DNA of 24,062 bases from Desulfuromonadaceae bacterium (GCA_028686145.1 JAQUCQ010000012.1:1-24062), one strand, 5' to 3'; shown: positions 1-8,591, counted from the stretch's first letter. Made by a program: numbers and translations. The notes: generated by a model not told the origin, from the letters alone.

Positions 1-144
1 ATCTCGGTGGGCTTCACTTATCTTTACGTATTCGATTCCGTTTTCAAGGAGTATTCCGATCCTACCTGCCCTCGGAGTGACGTTACCAAACTATGTGTGC
101 TGCTTTCAGGTGGAGTATTTGCGATAATTATCGCCTCCCTTTGA
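1..144 (+). CDS. C-terminal fragment of a membrane protein (partial, cut by left edge)
   Basis: Frame 1 is open from the first base to a TGA at 142-144, giving 47 codons. The fragment ends in a hydrophobic stretch of about 18 residues (VLLSGGVFAIIIASL at the end) that would form one transmembrane helix, preceded by a short polar segment containing two cysteines-proline-type turns. The start lies outside the window. The open frame is short, so it could be chance, but the helix-like end and the absence of another reading of this stretch favour a real gene end. Family not recognised. Confidence 0.45.
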   Translation: MSVGFTYLYVFDSVFKEYSDPTCPRSDVTKLCVLLSGGVFAIIIASL

Positions 145-402
145 AATTTTACCTCTTATTCAGGTCGGTCGGAGCGCTACAGCCTCCTTCTTGCGGTTAT
201 GCTCAGGCGGAGTTTCTTCCATAAAAAACCTCCAAACCAGATTCACTTCCTTCTTTCTGATCTAAATATACCACCACTAATATAAAATAACAGTCTGTTT
301 AATTTTTTTTATCAGGCGTATAATATGAAAGTTAATTTGGTCTGGTAGTCGATAAAACTTTTCCACGTAATATTTACTCTCCTTTCACCCTCCGCGAATT
401 TT
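145..402. other. Gene-free stretch, AT-rich in its right half
   Basis: No convincing reading frame. The right part is AT-rich and holds a perfect TATAAT at 319-324, with only a poor -35 match (TGTTTA, 296-301) 17 bp upstream. An ATG directly after it opens a frame of only seven codons, so no protein is supported. A small RNA cannot be excluded, but nothing else marks one. Confidence 0.4.
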
Positions 403-452
403 CACAACTTTTACCGGCCTGCAATTTGACTGTAACCTGACAGTGCTAGGAT
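403..452 (+). promoter_or_regulatory. Pho-box-like promoter of the hydrolase/GH3 unit
   Basis: Three 7-bp units stand exactly 11 bp apart: CTTTTAC (408-414), CTGCAAT (419-425) and CTGTAAC (430-436). The last is followed by 10 bp and then a -10-like TAGGAT (447-452). This is the arrangement of PhoB-activated promoters, where CTGTCAT-type repeats replace the -35 and end 10 bp before the -10. Transcription would begin near 459, giving a leader of about 23 nt that carries the ribosome site GGGAGG before the ATG at 482. Positions 403-414 match 13056-13067 at 11 of 12 bases, at the same distance from the -10. PhoB itself is inferred; another OmpR-family regulator is possible. Confidence 0.65.
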
Positions 453-481
453 GCCTTCCACGCTGGAACAAGGGAGGGTAC

Positions 482-1558
482 ATGAGCGACAAGTCGGCAA
501 AGTTGCATGTAGTGAAGGATATTCATCCGGTTGTATCTGCTTTTACTGCAGCAGCTGGTCTCATGCGTGGCATCTCAATTAAGCACTTTACCCCAAAGTC
601 TCGACGTCGCGAGTTTGCGGTCCTCGAACGCAATCAAGATTCCCATCGAGGGCGTTGTCAGATTTTTCGCGAAAAAGGTGCTGGTACTGTGCCGACAATC
701 GTATTGGGTGGTTTCGTACCGGATGCGACTGAGACGGTTGAATTCCAGCGCCCATTGTTGCGCCAGCATGGCTCAATCTACTATCTGAACTATTCTCGCG
801 CCGGGTTTTGTCAGGAGATGTTTGCAGCGCAACTGGCCGATCTTATCGAGGAACTGGTTCGGAAAGGACAACGGCCACTGATAATGGGAATCAGCTTCGG
901 CTGCGGATTGCTTTCGAGCTTTATGCGCACGGCCGAAGAACTGGTGCACGAAAGTGTCCGTGGTCTTATTCTGGTAAGTCCGGTCATTACCACCGATGAC
1001 CTCATCAGGCCGATAGAGCAAAAGCGTGACGGCGTGAGAATACTGGAGAGCAACCTGAAGAAAATCGTGGCTGCCGACCCGTCCAATGAATTGGATATTT
1101 CAAAACACATTGAGCGTTCACGGCGCTGTTTTCAGGCTCTTTTCAACGCAGGAGGAGAAAATCGCATTCTCAGAGTCCGCCATCTTGCCATTCGAAAGAA
1201 AATCAATGACGTTATCGAACACACCACAGCGCGTGGCGGATTTGAAAGAGTCACGGCGCTACGGAATTTCCGCTTTCCTTTGCTTGGCAGAACACTTTTC
1301 CATGGGCCGGTACTGGTACTTCTGGCCGAAAATGAATCTGATATTCTGGTGCCTTCGTCACCGACCTTGAAACTTTTCAGTGAACCATCACTCTTTACCA
1401 GAATTTTTCCAGCTTGCCTGGTAAAGACGGTAAAATCGTATGTCGTTGGTGACGGTGTTGCCCATGCTTCACTTATCTTCCATCATGAAGCATACAATGC
1501 ATTGCTGGATAGCTGGTATGGCAAGCTCCTCTATCCGCGGCTGAAGTTGGCGGTTTAA
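482..1558 (+). CDS. Alpha/beta-hydrolase fold protein
   Basis: The 358-aa protein has a nucleophile elbow GISFGCG with the likely catalytic Ser138, a candidate acid Asp287 in a strand-end context (LLAENESDILVP), and a candidate His328 (GDGVAHAS). These come in the usual Ser-Asp-His order. No signal peptide or membrane helix is evident, so it probably acts in the cytoplasm. An in-frame GTG at 443 precedes the predicted -10, so the ATG at 482, six bases after a GGGAGG ribosome site, is the start. The stop codon is followed directly by the ATG of the GH3-like gene, implying coupled translation and a shared pathway. The substrate is not evident; an acyl ester, lipid or thioester is plausible from the partner gene. 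Confidence 0.8.
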   Translation: MSDKSAKLHVVKDIHPVVSAFTAAAGLMRGISIKHFTPKSRRREFAVLERNQDSHRGRCQIFREKGAGTVPTIVLGGFVPDATETVEFQRPLLRQHGSIYYLNYSRAGFCQEMFAAQLADLIEELVRKGQRPLIMGISFGCGLLSSFMRTAEELVHESVRGLILVSPVITTDDLIRPIEQKRDGVRILESNLKKIVAADPSNELDISKHIERSRRCFQALFNAGGENRILRVRHLAIRKKINDVIEHTTARGGFERVTALRNFRFPLLGRTLFHGPVLVLLAENESDILVPSSPTLKLFSEPSLFTRIFPACLVKTVKSYVVGDGVAHASLIFHHEAYNALLDSWYGKLLYPRLKLAV

Positions 1559-3139
1559 ATGAGGATACTGGCACGAATACAACGTTCCGGTTTTATTCAG
1601 AGCTTGCTGCAGTCGCAGGCGATAAGACGGGCCGGTCGATGTAATCTCCGCGACCCGTTGGAGTCACAGCGGCAGATATTTCGAGGATTGCTCGATGCAG
1701 CGGTGACAACGCAGTTTGGCAGGGACAATATGTTTGCCCGGCTGAAAAACAGACCGTTTGATAGTGCCTATCGTGATTACACGAAACTCGTGCCGATTCG
1801 TTCGTATCAAGATTTTATGACGGATTATTTTTATCGTGATCAACCTGCTTCGGCTATTGGTCGTGTGGCTCCACACCTTGATAATATCACCTGGCCCGGC
1901 ACCATCAAGATGTTCTGCGAAACCTCCGGGACTACGGCGCCGACCAAATTCATTCCATTCTCGTCACGCATGTTTGCAGAAAATCGCCGGGCCGCTTTGG
2001 ACATGATGTCCTGCTATCTGGCAGCACATCCCCAATCACAGATACTGGACGGCAAGATTCTTTACATGTCCGGTTCTACCCGATTAAACAAGAGCATCCG
2101 CGGGGTCTGGTCTGGTGATATGAGCGCTTTGACGCTTCATTTTCGTCCCCGATATCTGGCATCTTTTGTCGAGCCGGGGGCAGCAATTTCTGCCCTGCCG
2201 TGGGAAGATAAGCTTCAGGGGATGGCAGAACTGCTGGTGCATGATGCCAGTATCCGCGCCATCTCCGGAGTTCCTCCCTGGATAATTCTGCTGCTGAAAC
2301 GTTGTGTGGAGATCGGGGGCAAACAGATTCGGGAATTGCTGCCGAATCTGGAGTTGATTATTCATGCCGGCACCAGTATGACTCCCTACCGGAACGAATT
2401 TGAGAATCTGTTTGATGGGCGCCTTCCGAATTTGCTGGAATTACTCCCCTCATCCGAGGCATTCATGGCATTTCAGCAGCCCGGTGAAGATCAGATGCGT
2501 TTGATGCCGTATTATGGGGCCTTTTTCGAGTTTGTCCGTTTTGAAGATCTGGACGCTTACGGTAAACCGGCACCACATGCTGACGCGATTCCGCTGGAGC
2601 TGGTTGAAGCAGGGCAGCGGTACGCAGTGATCCTCAGCACCTGTTCAGGGTTGTGGCGTTACCATATCGGCGACACGATCCGTTTCAGTTCCACATCCCC
2701 CCATTTTATTGAGTTCACCGGTCGCGACCGCTTTCTGGACAAGCTGGAGGAAAAAATTACCCAGGGTGAGGTTGAGCAGGCAGTCGCCAACCTTAACCGC
2801 AATGGCCACTGGAATGTGCGCGAGTTCATGGTCGGCGCTGACATCCCGAACAGGAAGCATCAGTGGGTTCTGGCGGTGTCGGATGAAGGTATGGATACGA
2901 ACGTTGCCATACGGGTACTGGATGTCACTTTGTGCGCCCTGAATGCCGATTATGCCGCTTTCAGGAGCCAGGGACGCATCAATGTGCCGGATGTAACGGT
3001 CGTACCAGAAGATGGCATTTACCGATGGTCGCAAATTGAACGCGGCACATTGGGTGGACAAAGCAAGATACCGCATATTGACCCGACCCCTGATTCATCC
3101 ATGATTCAAAGCCTGCTCAGCTTCAGCGCCAATGCATGA
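1559..3139 (+). CDS. GH3-family acyl-acid-amido synthetase (adenylate-forming)
   Basis: The 526-aa protein matches the GH3 family, whose characterised plant members activate a carboxylic acid with ATP and join it to an amino acid. The phosphate-binding motif SGTTAPTKFIP lies at residues 123-133. Family blocks follow: HAGTSMTPYRNEF, LLPSSEAFMAFQ, the STCSGLWRYHIGDTIRF block with its YxxGD motif, and FTGRDRFLDKLEEKIT near the C-terminal hinge. Length is slightly below plant members, which is usual for bacterial ones. It starts on the base after the hydrolase stop, with no space for a separate promoter. Bacterial GH3 substrates are largely unknown. A fatty or hydroxy acid joined to an amine or amino acid would give a phosphorus-free lipid, which would fit the Pho-like promoter, but this is inference. 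Confidence 0.88.
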   Translation: MRILARIQRSGFIQSLLQSQAIRRAGRCNLRDPLESQRQIFRGLLDAAVTTQFGRDNMFARLKNRPFDSAYRDYTKLVPIRSYQDFMTDYFYRDQPASAIGRVAPHLDNITWPGTIKMFCETSGTTAPTKFIPFSSRMFAENRRAALDMMSCYLAAHPQSQILDGKILYMSGSTRLNKSIRGVWSGDMSALTLHFRPRYLASFVEPGAAISALPWEDKLQGMAELLVHDASIRAISGVPPWIILLLKRCVEIGGKQIRELLPNLELIIHAGTSMTPYRNEFENLFDGRLPNLLELLPSSEAFMAFQQPGEDQMRLMPYYGAFFEFVRFEDLDAYGKPAPHADAIPLELVEAGQRYAVILSTCSGLWRYHIGDTIRFSSTSPHFIEFTGRDRFLDKLEEKITQGEVEQAVANLNRNGHWNVREFMVGADIPNRKHQWVLAVSDEGMDTNVAIRVLDVTLCALNADYAAFRSQGRINVPDVTVVPEDGIYRWSQIERGTLGGQSKIPHIDPTPDSSMIQSLLSFSANA

Positions 3140-3187
3140 TCAGCACATATGGACGTGTTACGATTGTGTTAATGATTGGTGCAGGTA

Positions 3188-3215
3188 TTGTAAAACTCCT
3201 GATGAGGTCTATACT
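3188..3215 (+). promoter_or_regulatory. Candidate sigma-70 promoter of the sixA-like gene
   Basis: TTGTAA (3188-3193, 4 of 6 to consensus) and TATACT (3210-3215, 5 of 6) are separated by 16 bp. Transcription would start near 3222, leaving about 27 nt to the ATG at 3249. The upstream stretch 3154-3171 has a TGTTA-type repeat but not the clear phasing seen at the Pho-like promoters. Confidence 0.45.
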
Positions 3216-3248
3216 TGTATCTAATTGTCAATTGATCTGGAGGCTACC

Positions 3249-3764
3249 ATGGTATTGTATGTTATGCGGCACGCAGAAGCGGTAGACGGCAGCGAGACGT
3301 TGCAGGACGAGTGGCGCTATCTGACGGAGAACGGAAGGTCGGCAGCGAAAAAAATGAGTTCATCGATCGCCAAATACGGTCCCAAGCCGCGGTTAACCAT
3401 AACCAGTCCTCTGACGCGAGCGGTACAAACAGCTGAAATTGTGGCTGAAAAAGCCTGCCGCAAAAATGTGGTTGTCACAAGCCGGCTCCTTCTTCCAGGA
3501 GCTGACGTCGGCCAATTGATCTCGCATTTAAAGGAATGCGGAGATGCCAAGCGAGTCATGGTGGTTGGTCACGAACCTCAACTCGGATTGTTGGTTGCTG
3601 CGCTGCTTGGCCGCGCGGATGAAGCCATTTCACTGAAAAAAGGGGCTTGCGTGGCTCTGGAGCTGCGCCCGGACAGGGATGATAAGCCAGCCGGGTTTCT
3701 CTGGCATCTGGCTCCCGGTAAAAAACGGGTGAAGTCGTTCAAAAAGGCCTTTCTGCAAAAATAG
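3249..3764 (+). CDS. sixA: SixA-type phosphohistidine phosphatase
   Basis: This is a 171-aa histidine-phosphatase-superfamily protein. The phospho-accepting RHAE motif (Arg7, His8) lies at the N-terminus, then SPLTRAVQTAEIV, and VVGHEPQLGLLV supplies the second catalytic histidine. Length and motifs match SixA, which removes phosphate from histidine-phosphotransfer domains or PTS-type proteins in the cytoplasm. A TTG start at 3225 would add eight residues, but the ribosome site TGGAGG (about 3238-3243) lies inside that extension at the right distance from the ATG at 3249, so the ATG is chosen. It has its own candidate promoter and no close partner. The C-terminus is lysine-rich. The phosphohistidine target cannot be told from the window. 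Confidence 0.85.
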   Translation: MVLYVMRHAEAVDGSETLQDEWRYLTENGRSAAKKMSSSIAKYGPKPRLTITSPLTRAVQTAEIVAEKACRKNVVVTSRLLLPGADVGQLISHLKECGDAKRVMVVGHEPQLGLLVAALLGRADEAISLKKGACVALELRPDRDDKPAGFLWHLAPGKKRVKSFKKAFLQK

Positions 3765-3949
3765 TTGCCTACTGAACGATTGCGATCTGAATCGATCTTC
3801 AACGGAATTAGTGAACTTCGCTTTATCTGAATGCACCGGGAGATGCTTCGGTGAATAATTTTGAAACACGGCCTGGTTAACCAGGCCCGTACCACCGCTT
3901 TGTTGTCTTAACGTCATGCTTGTATCAATCAAGCTCCTTCCTTCTATCT
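3765..3949. other. Intergenic stretch with two hairpins
   Basis: No gene is seen. A perfect 18-bp palindrome lies at 3870-3887 (arms GGCCTGG and CCAGGCC around TTAA). A weaker CACCG/CGGTG hairpin lies just before it, near 3835-3853. Neither is followed by a T-run on the plus strand, so termination of the sixA-like transcript here is possible but not proven. Confidence 0.45.
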
Positions 3950-4017
3950 TCGTCATCAATCTGTCACAATCAGTTTTCCCACTTGTAACGCAAACAGTTC
4001 TGAATAGCGTGTAGAAT
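3950..4017 (+). promoter_or_regulatory. Pho-box-like 11-bp repeat array before the c-di-GMP gene
   Basis: Five positions in exact 11-bp phase read TCGTCAT (3950), CTGTCAC (3961), AGTTTTC (3972), TTGTAAC (3983) and ACAGTTC (3994). A TAGAAT -10 candidate follows at 4012-4017, 11 bp after the last unit. CTGTCAC is a perfect Pho-box half; the third and fifth units are poor. Spacing to the -10 is one base longer than at 403-452, so assignment to the same regulator is less sure. Confidence 0.45.
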
Positions 4018-4084
4018 CCACACGTTAATTGCTGCTCGTTCACGATGATTCCCTCTGTCACATTGCTGGAGGAGGTTCTGCCCC

Positions 4085-6760
4085 ATGTTTGTAACAGCCG
4101 ATAAAATCTTTTCCGCACCGTATAATATTCTTTCGCCAGCCAGGATTATACTGTTGTATTTATCTGTCGGGATAGGGTGGATATTTTTCTCGGATGTTAC
4201 CACCGCTTGGCTGGTAAAGAATCAGCACCAGTTTGAACAGCTTGCTATTTTGAAGGGAATTCTTTTTGTTATCGTAACTGCCTCATTATTGCATCTGCTG
4301 ATCCGTCATTATGCCCGGCAGCTTCGCTCATCCGAAGCAACATTTCACCTCGCCGAGCAGGAAATTAAGAAGCTGGCCTATTATGACCGTGAAACCGGTC
4401 TCCCCAATCATAACCTGCTGCTGGACCGGTTGAATCAGGTGATTGCGTTCAACAGCCGCAAGTGTAAAAATACGGCGGTCATTTATATCAGCCTGACCGG
4501 CTTCAAAGCTGTTGTCGACGCACGGGGCCACAGTGGTGGTTGCGAAGTGGTGCATGGCATCGCTGAACGTTTGGTTGCGACGGTGCGCGAATATGATACG
4601 GTGGCTCGAATCCATCGTGATGAATTCGTACTCGTGCTGGGCGGAACCGTGCTGGAGGGTGATGTTGCCATGATTTTGCACAAGCTCCAGTCGGTTTTTT
4701 CCGTGCCGATCAGACTGGGAACCGATGAGACAGTAATTCCTGCTTGTTTTGGAGTGGCCTGTTTTCCTTCAGACGGTGTGACGAGCGAACTGCTTTTGCA
4801 AAATGCCCATATTGCGATGAACCAGGCTCGTCAGAGTGGCGACATGTTTCAGTATTACTCCGAAGCACTTAACCAGAAGGCTGTCGAACACCTCAGTATT
4901 GAAACCGGTCTCCGCCGAGCGCTGGATGGTGGTGAATTTTATCTCTGCTATCAACCCAAGATGGATATTAACGGTGCGGACATTATCGGCATGGAAGCTC
5001 TTGTGCGCTGGCAGCGCCCAGGTTATGGCGTGATCACGCCTGACAAGTTTATCCCTGTCGCGGAAGAGAACGGCATGATCGTGCGTCTGGGGGCTTATGT
5101 ATTACAGGAGGCTTGCAGGCAGAACAAGGCATGGCAGGATGCCGGATTGCCCAAGCTCAGAGTTTCCGTCAATCTTTCTGCCCGTCAGTTACGTGATAAA
5201 GCCTTTGTGCCGCTGGTTATGCAGACTCTTGCTGAAACCGGACTGGAACCGCAGTATCTTGAATTGGAATTGACTGAAAGTGCCCTAATGGGTGATGGGA
5301 GTGATACCGTCTGCAAGCTCCTTCGTCTGAAAGATCTGGGCATCGGCATTTCGGTGGATGACTTTGGCACCGGCTACTCTTCGCTCTCGTATCTCAAACA
5401 TCTGCCGATTGATACGATAAAGATTGATCGCTCGTTTGTCCGCGATATTGTCAATGATCCCGATGATGCGGCGATTGTAGATGCTATTGTTGCCATGGCT
5501 CACGCGTTAAAGCTGAATGTAATCGCCGAGGGGGTTGAAACACGTGAGCAACTGGAATTCCTCCGTCAGCGAAAATGCCAGCAAGCACAGGGGTACTATT
5601 TTGCCCGGCCGCTTGATCCCCAGCAGTTTGAAGCCTTTATCGCTCAAGGAAGATCTGTTGGAGATATGTCGGTTTCCACACCTGATTTGTCCTCCTCAAA
5701 TTTTAGCCTGGAAACGCATTTCTGTATGGAAGAACCTGTTCCACTGGGTCGCAGCAGCGGTCCGGATGCTGAATTAGGCATTACAGAGTATATCGGTGAT
5801 ATTTCTATCCCCGTTGTGCCTGCAAATCCCGCCGATAACCTTGCTGCGGTTCTCAAACGATTTCAGAACGATTCTGCACTGCAGGTGCTGCCCGTGGTTG
5901 ATGATAGTTGCGCGGTCGGCATTATCAACCGCTCCACCTTTCTGGAAGAGCACGTCATCGGCATGAACGGGTTCGCTTTTCATATAAATCATTCAAAGAA
6001 GATGCGCGATCTGATGGTTCCAGCCACGCTGCAGTTTGAAGCAAATGCCAGGATCAGGGACGTTGCCCAGGCAATCCAGTTGCAAGAGGCTCATGTTCGG
6101 GTAGACAATATCTGCGTGAGCCGTAACGGAATCTATTACGGGGTTGTTGATGTCAACCGCTTCATCAACGCCATTACTGATATCAACCTGACACTGGCCA
6201 AAAGTGCCAACCCGCTGACCGGACTGCCTGGCAATGAGACTATTCAACGCGAGATAAACGAGCGGCTCCAGACGGGAGAAGACTTTGATATTGCCTACAT
6301 CGATATTGATAATTTCAAGCCGTACAACGATTATTACGGATTTCAACGGGGTGATGTGGTCATAAAGGCGATCGGAGAAATCATCTCTGGTGTGACACGA
6401 TCATCAGATGAGCAATTCTCCTGCTTTTGCGGGCATATCGGCGGTGACGATTTTATTATCATAACCGGAGCACACCATGCCGAGTACATCTCATCACAGG
6501 TTATTACGGCACTTGAGGAACACCTGCCCGTATTCCATGGAGAAAAGGATTTTGCCGCAGGTCGTTACAGTGCCGTAAACCGCAAAGGCGAACAGGAAAC
6601 ATTCGGATTGCTCTCAATTTCCATCGGTATCGTCAATACCCGCTTGACGCCGGTATCCTCATATGCCCAGCTGGCTTCGATTTCTACAGAGGTCAAGAAG
6701 GCTGCTAAAAGGTTGCCGGGATCATCGCTGGTTATCAATCGCAGGATACATGAGGAATAG
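4085..6760 (+). CDS. Membrane-anchored GGDEF-EAL-CBS-GGDEF cyclic-di-GMP protein
   Basis: The 891-aa protein begins with two membrane helices (about 20-36 and 57-73). A first GGDEF domain follows (about 95-250) with its active site degenerate, HRDEF at 177-181. The EAL domain has EAL at 304-306 (EALVRW). It keeps VNLSARQL, ELTES, DDFGTGYSS, IKIDRSFV and IAEGVET, so it probably hydrolyses c-di-GMP. Residues about 570-705 look like a CBS pair, a nucleotide-sensing module. A second GGDEF domain carries GGDDF at 786-790 after YIDIDNFKPYND; the fourth Glu of GGDEF is Asp here, so synthase activity is uncertain. The ATG is preceded by GGAGGAGG at ideal spacing. It ends in a strong hairpin and has a Pho-box-like array upstream. 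Confidence 0.92.
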   Translation: MFVTADKIFSAPYNILSPARIILLYLSVGIGWIFFSDVTTAWLVKNQHQFEQLAILKGILFVIVTASLLHLLIRHYARQLRSSEATFHLAEQEIKKLAYYDRETGLPNHNLLLDRLNQVIAFNSRKCKNTAVIYISLTGFKAVVDARGHSGGCEVVHGIAERLVATVREYDTVARIHRDEFVLVLGGTVLEGDVAMILHKLQSVFSVPIRLGTDETVIPACFGVACFPSDGVTSELLLQNAHIAMNQARQSGDMFQYYSEALNQKAVEHLSIETGLRRALDGGEFYLCYQPKMDINGADIIGMEALVRWQRPGYGVITPDKFIPVAEENGMIVRLGAYVLQEACRQNKAWQDAGLPKLRVSVNLSARQLRDKAFVPLVMQTLAETGLEPQYLELELTESALMGDGSDTVCKLLRLKDLGIGISVDDFGTGYSSLSYLKHLPIDTIKIDRSFVRDIVNDPDDAAIVDAIVAMAHALKLNVIAEGVETREQLEFLRQRKCQQAQGYYFARPLDPQQFEAFIAQGRSVGDMSVSTPDLSSSNFSLETHFCMEEPVPLGRSSGPDAELGITEYIGDISIPVVPANPADNLAAVLKRFQNDSALQVLPVVDDSCAVGIINRSTFLEEHVIGMNGFAFHINHSKKMRDLMVPATLQFEANARIRDVAQAIQLQEAHVRVDNICVSRNGIYYGVVDVNRFINAITDINLTLAKSANPLTGLPGNETIQREINERLQTGEDFDIAYIDIDNFKPYNDYYGFQRGDVVIKAIGEIISGVTRSSDEQFSCFCGHIGGDDFIIITGAHHAEYISSQVITALEEHLPVFHGEKDFAAGRYSAVNRKGEQETFGLLSISIGIVNTRLTPVSSYAQLASISTEVKKAAKRLPGSSLVINRRIHEE

Positions 6761-6775
6761 AGGGGTGAAAATCGG

Positions 6776-6805
6776 ACGGGGCGGGGAAATTATTCCCCGC
6801 CCCGT
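6776..6805. terminator. Strong hairpin between convergent genes
   Basis: Arms 6776-6786 and 6795-6805 pair perfectly over 11 bp, and A-T pairs extend this to 13 bp around a 4-nt loop. The stem is almost pure G-C. There is no T-run on the plus side, but the position 15 bp after one stop and 45 bp before the convergent one fits a shared, possibly Rho-assisted, terminator. Confidence 0.75.
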
Positions 6806-6849
6806 GTATGTGTGTCTATCAAAGAGATAAAACTGTTTCTCCGGTGAGA

Positions 6850-8484
6850 TCAGTGGAGCTGGAACCTTGCCACCGCGCCTTGCAGACCTTCCGCCAGGCC
6901 GGACAGATTGGAGGCCGACGCGGCAGTCTCATGTGATCCACGGGCGGTGTCCTGGATGATATCGGTCATGCGATGGATATTCTCCGTAATCTCGCTGGTG
7001 GTCGCACTTTGTTCTTCAGCGGCTGTTGAAATCTGGTGTACCTGGCCGCTGACTGCATCGATTTCGTCCAAAATCTGCTGCAATGCCGTTCCTGAACGTT
7101 CGGCATCGATGGTGCCGGTTTCTACCTCCCGTACTCCCTCATCCATAGCGGTAACGGCGCTACGGGTCTCAGACTGGATCGCCTTGATCATCTCGCCGAT
7201 CTCGCGAGTGGCCTTGGTGGTCCGTTCTGCGAGTGCGCGAACCTCATCAGCCACGACGGCAAAGCCGCGCCCCATATCTCCAGCACGTGCTGCTTCAATG
7301 GCGGCGTTCAGTGCCAGCAGGTTGGTCTGGTCGGCAATATCCTCAATTGTGGCGACAATGGCACCAATCTGGTCGGAGCGCTCCCCGAGCGAGTCCACGG
7401 TCCGGGCAGTATCTTGCACCCTGACGGCTATTCGGCGCATCCCTTCCACCGTCTGGCGAACTACATCGGCGCCATCCTGTGCTGCTCTGCTGGCTCGCTG
7501 AGCGCTCTCCACCGCTACCTGGCAGCTATGAGAGATGTCATTGCTGGTTGCAGCCATCTCTTCACTGGCAGTAGCAACGCTGATGGTCTGGGTAGCGGCA
7601 ACCTCAGCACCATTTGCGATTTCGGTGGCGGTCCCCTGCAGCTCTCTGGTTGAGGCTGCTACTTCCGATGAAGTGGTTGTGACTTTGGCGATCAATTCCC
7701 GGAGCTGCTCGGTCATGACGGTAAAGGAGCGGGCCAGACTGCCTGTTTCATCGCGGCACGTTGAGTCCACCCTGACGGTAAGGTCGCCGTCGGCTACCTG
7801 TTGAAAGCTGTCGCGCAGGCGCAGGAGCGGTGTGCTGATTCGTCCCGACATAATCAATCCGATTGCAATAGCCACAAGCACAGCTGCCAGTGCCAAAGCG
7901 GCCGAGATAATCAGAGCCTTATGGGCGAGGGCAGTGTTGTCGGCGGCAGTTTCACCAGCATGCTTCACACTGACTGCAGACATCTTTTCCAGCGAATGCA
8001 TCATCTGGTTGGCCTGCCTGGAAGCATCGCCCCTGGCGATTGCCAGTGCCTCTTCGCTCTTGCCGGCCATTGACAGTTCCATCATTTGGTTCAGCAGTGG
8101 CTGGTAAGCCTGGTACGCTTCCTTAAACTCGGCATAGGCGGCCTTTTCTTCGGCGCGGTTCAGAAGTTTTTCATATTTGGCGGTTATTGCATTCATGGTC
8201 TCAAGGTTTGTCTTGATGTTGTCCACCGCCTCTTCCCGATCATCGGGGTCAACTGCGGTGATCATGGCACGGGTCACGATGCGGTTCATAAGAAAGGCCT
8301 GGGTTATCTCTCGAAGTTGTGCCAAGGGGAGGGCTACCTCTTTGTACATGAAATCATCAGCCTTTTTCATGGTAGTTACGTTAATGATGGCAACAGTGCC
8401 TAACACACCGGAAAAGACCGCCACGACAAGAAATGCGGCAACCAGCTTTACTCTGATACTTAAATTATCAAACATTTTAAACAT
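6850..8484 (-). CDS. Methyl-accepting chemotaxis protein with four-helix-bundle sensor
   Basis: The 544-aa transmembrane chemoreceptor has TM1 at about 11-33, a periplasmic helical sensor of about 150 residues with the 4HB_MCP pattern (TTMKKADDFMYKEVALPLAQLREI), and TM2 at about 189-212. A HAMP linker and the cytoplasmic signalling coiled coil follow. The hairpin tip block IADQTNLLALNAAIEAARAG, which binds CheA/CheW, is intact. There is no C-terminal NWETF-type tether for CheR. The ATG lies 6 bases after AAGGAGAA on the minus strand. The ligand is unknown; 4HB sensors bind small molecules. It is a single-gene unit converging on the c-di-GMP gene. Confidence 0.95.
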   Translation of the reverse strand: MFKMFDNLSIRVKLVAAFLVVAVFSGVLGTVAIINVTTMKKADDFMYKEVALPLAQLREITQAFLMNRIVTRAMITAVDPDDREEAVDNIKTNLETMNAITAKYEKLLNRAEEKAAYAEFKEAYQAYQPLLNQMMELSMAGKSEEALAIARGDASRQANQMMHSLEKMSAVSVKHAGETAADNTALAHKALIISAALALAAVLVAIAIGLIMSGRISTPLLRLRDSFQQVADGDLTVRVDSTCRDETGSLARSFTVMTEQLRELIAKVTTTSSEVAASTRELQGTATEIANGAEVAATQTISVATASEEMAATSNDISHSCQVAVESAQRASRAAQDGADVVRQTVEGMRRIAVRVQDTARTVDSLGERSDQIGAIVATIEDIADQTNLLALNAAIEAARAGDMGRGFAVVADEVRALAERTTKATREIGEMIKAIQSETRSAVTAMDEGVREVETGTIDAERSGTALQQILDEIDAVSGQVHQISTAAEEQSATTSEITENIHRMTDIIQDTARGSHETAASASNLSGLAEGLQGAVARFQLH

Positions 8485-8561
8485 ATGTGATTCTCCTTAA
8501 AAAACAGATTTTGTCTTTTGTGGAATTGCATCGAGGGAGGGAGGAGGTTTATTTTGCGCGT

Positions 8562-8591
8562 ACCATATCACTCCGAATGATCGGTAGTCAA
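8562..8591 (-). promoter_or_regulatory. Candidate extended -10 promoter of the chemoreceptor gene
   Basis: On the minus strand TTGACT (8586-8591) and TATGGT (8562-8567) are 18 bp apart, with a TGn extension directly before the -10. A flagellar sigma-28 promoter was considered: TAAA and ACCGATCA occur nearby, but their spacing is about 4 bp too short. Confidence 0.4.

Noticed and set aside
443..481. Upstream GTG start of the hydrolase
   Set aside because: It lies upstream of or inside the predicted -10 (447-452), and the ATG at 482 has a good ribosome site.
3983..3995. GEMM c-di-GMP riboswitch before the GGDEF/EAL gene
   Set aside because: AACGCAAAC recalls part of the motif, but the other conserved helices and the GGTCACGCA-type segment are missing.
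6908..7501. Plus-strand frame of 197 codons opposite the chemoreceptor
   Set aside because: Low-complexity Ser/Ala/Val-rich translation typical of the antisense of a coiled-coil receptor; no ribosome site.
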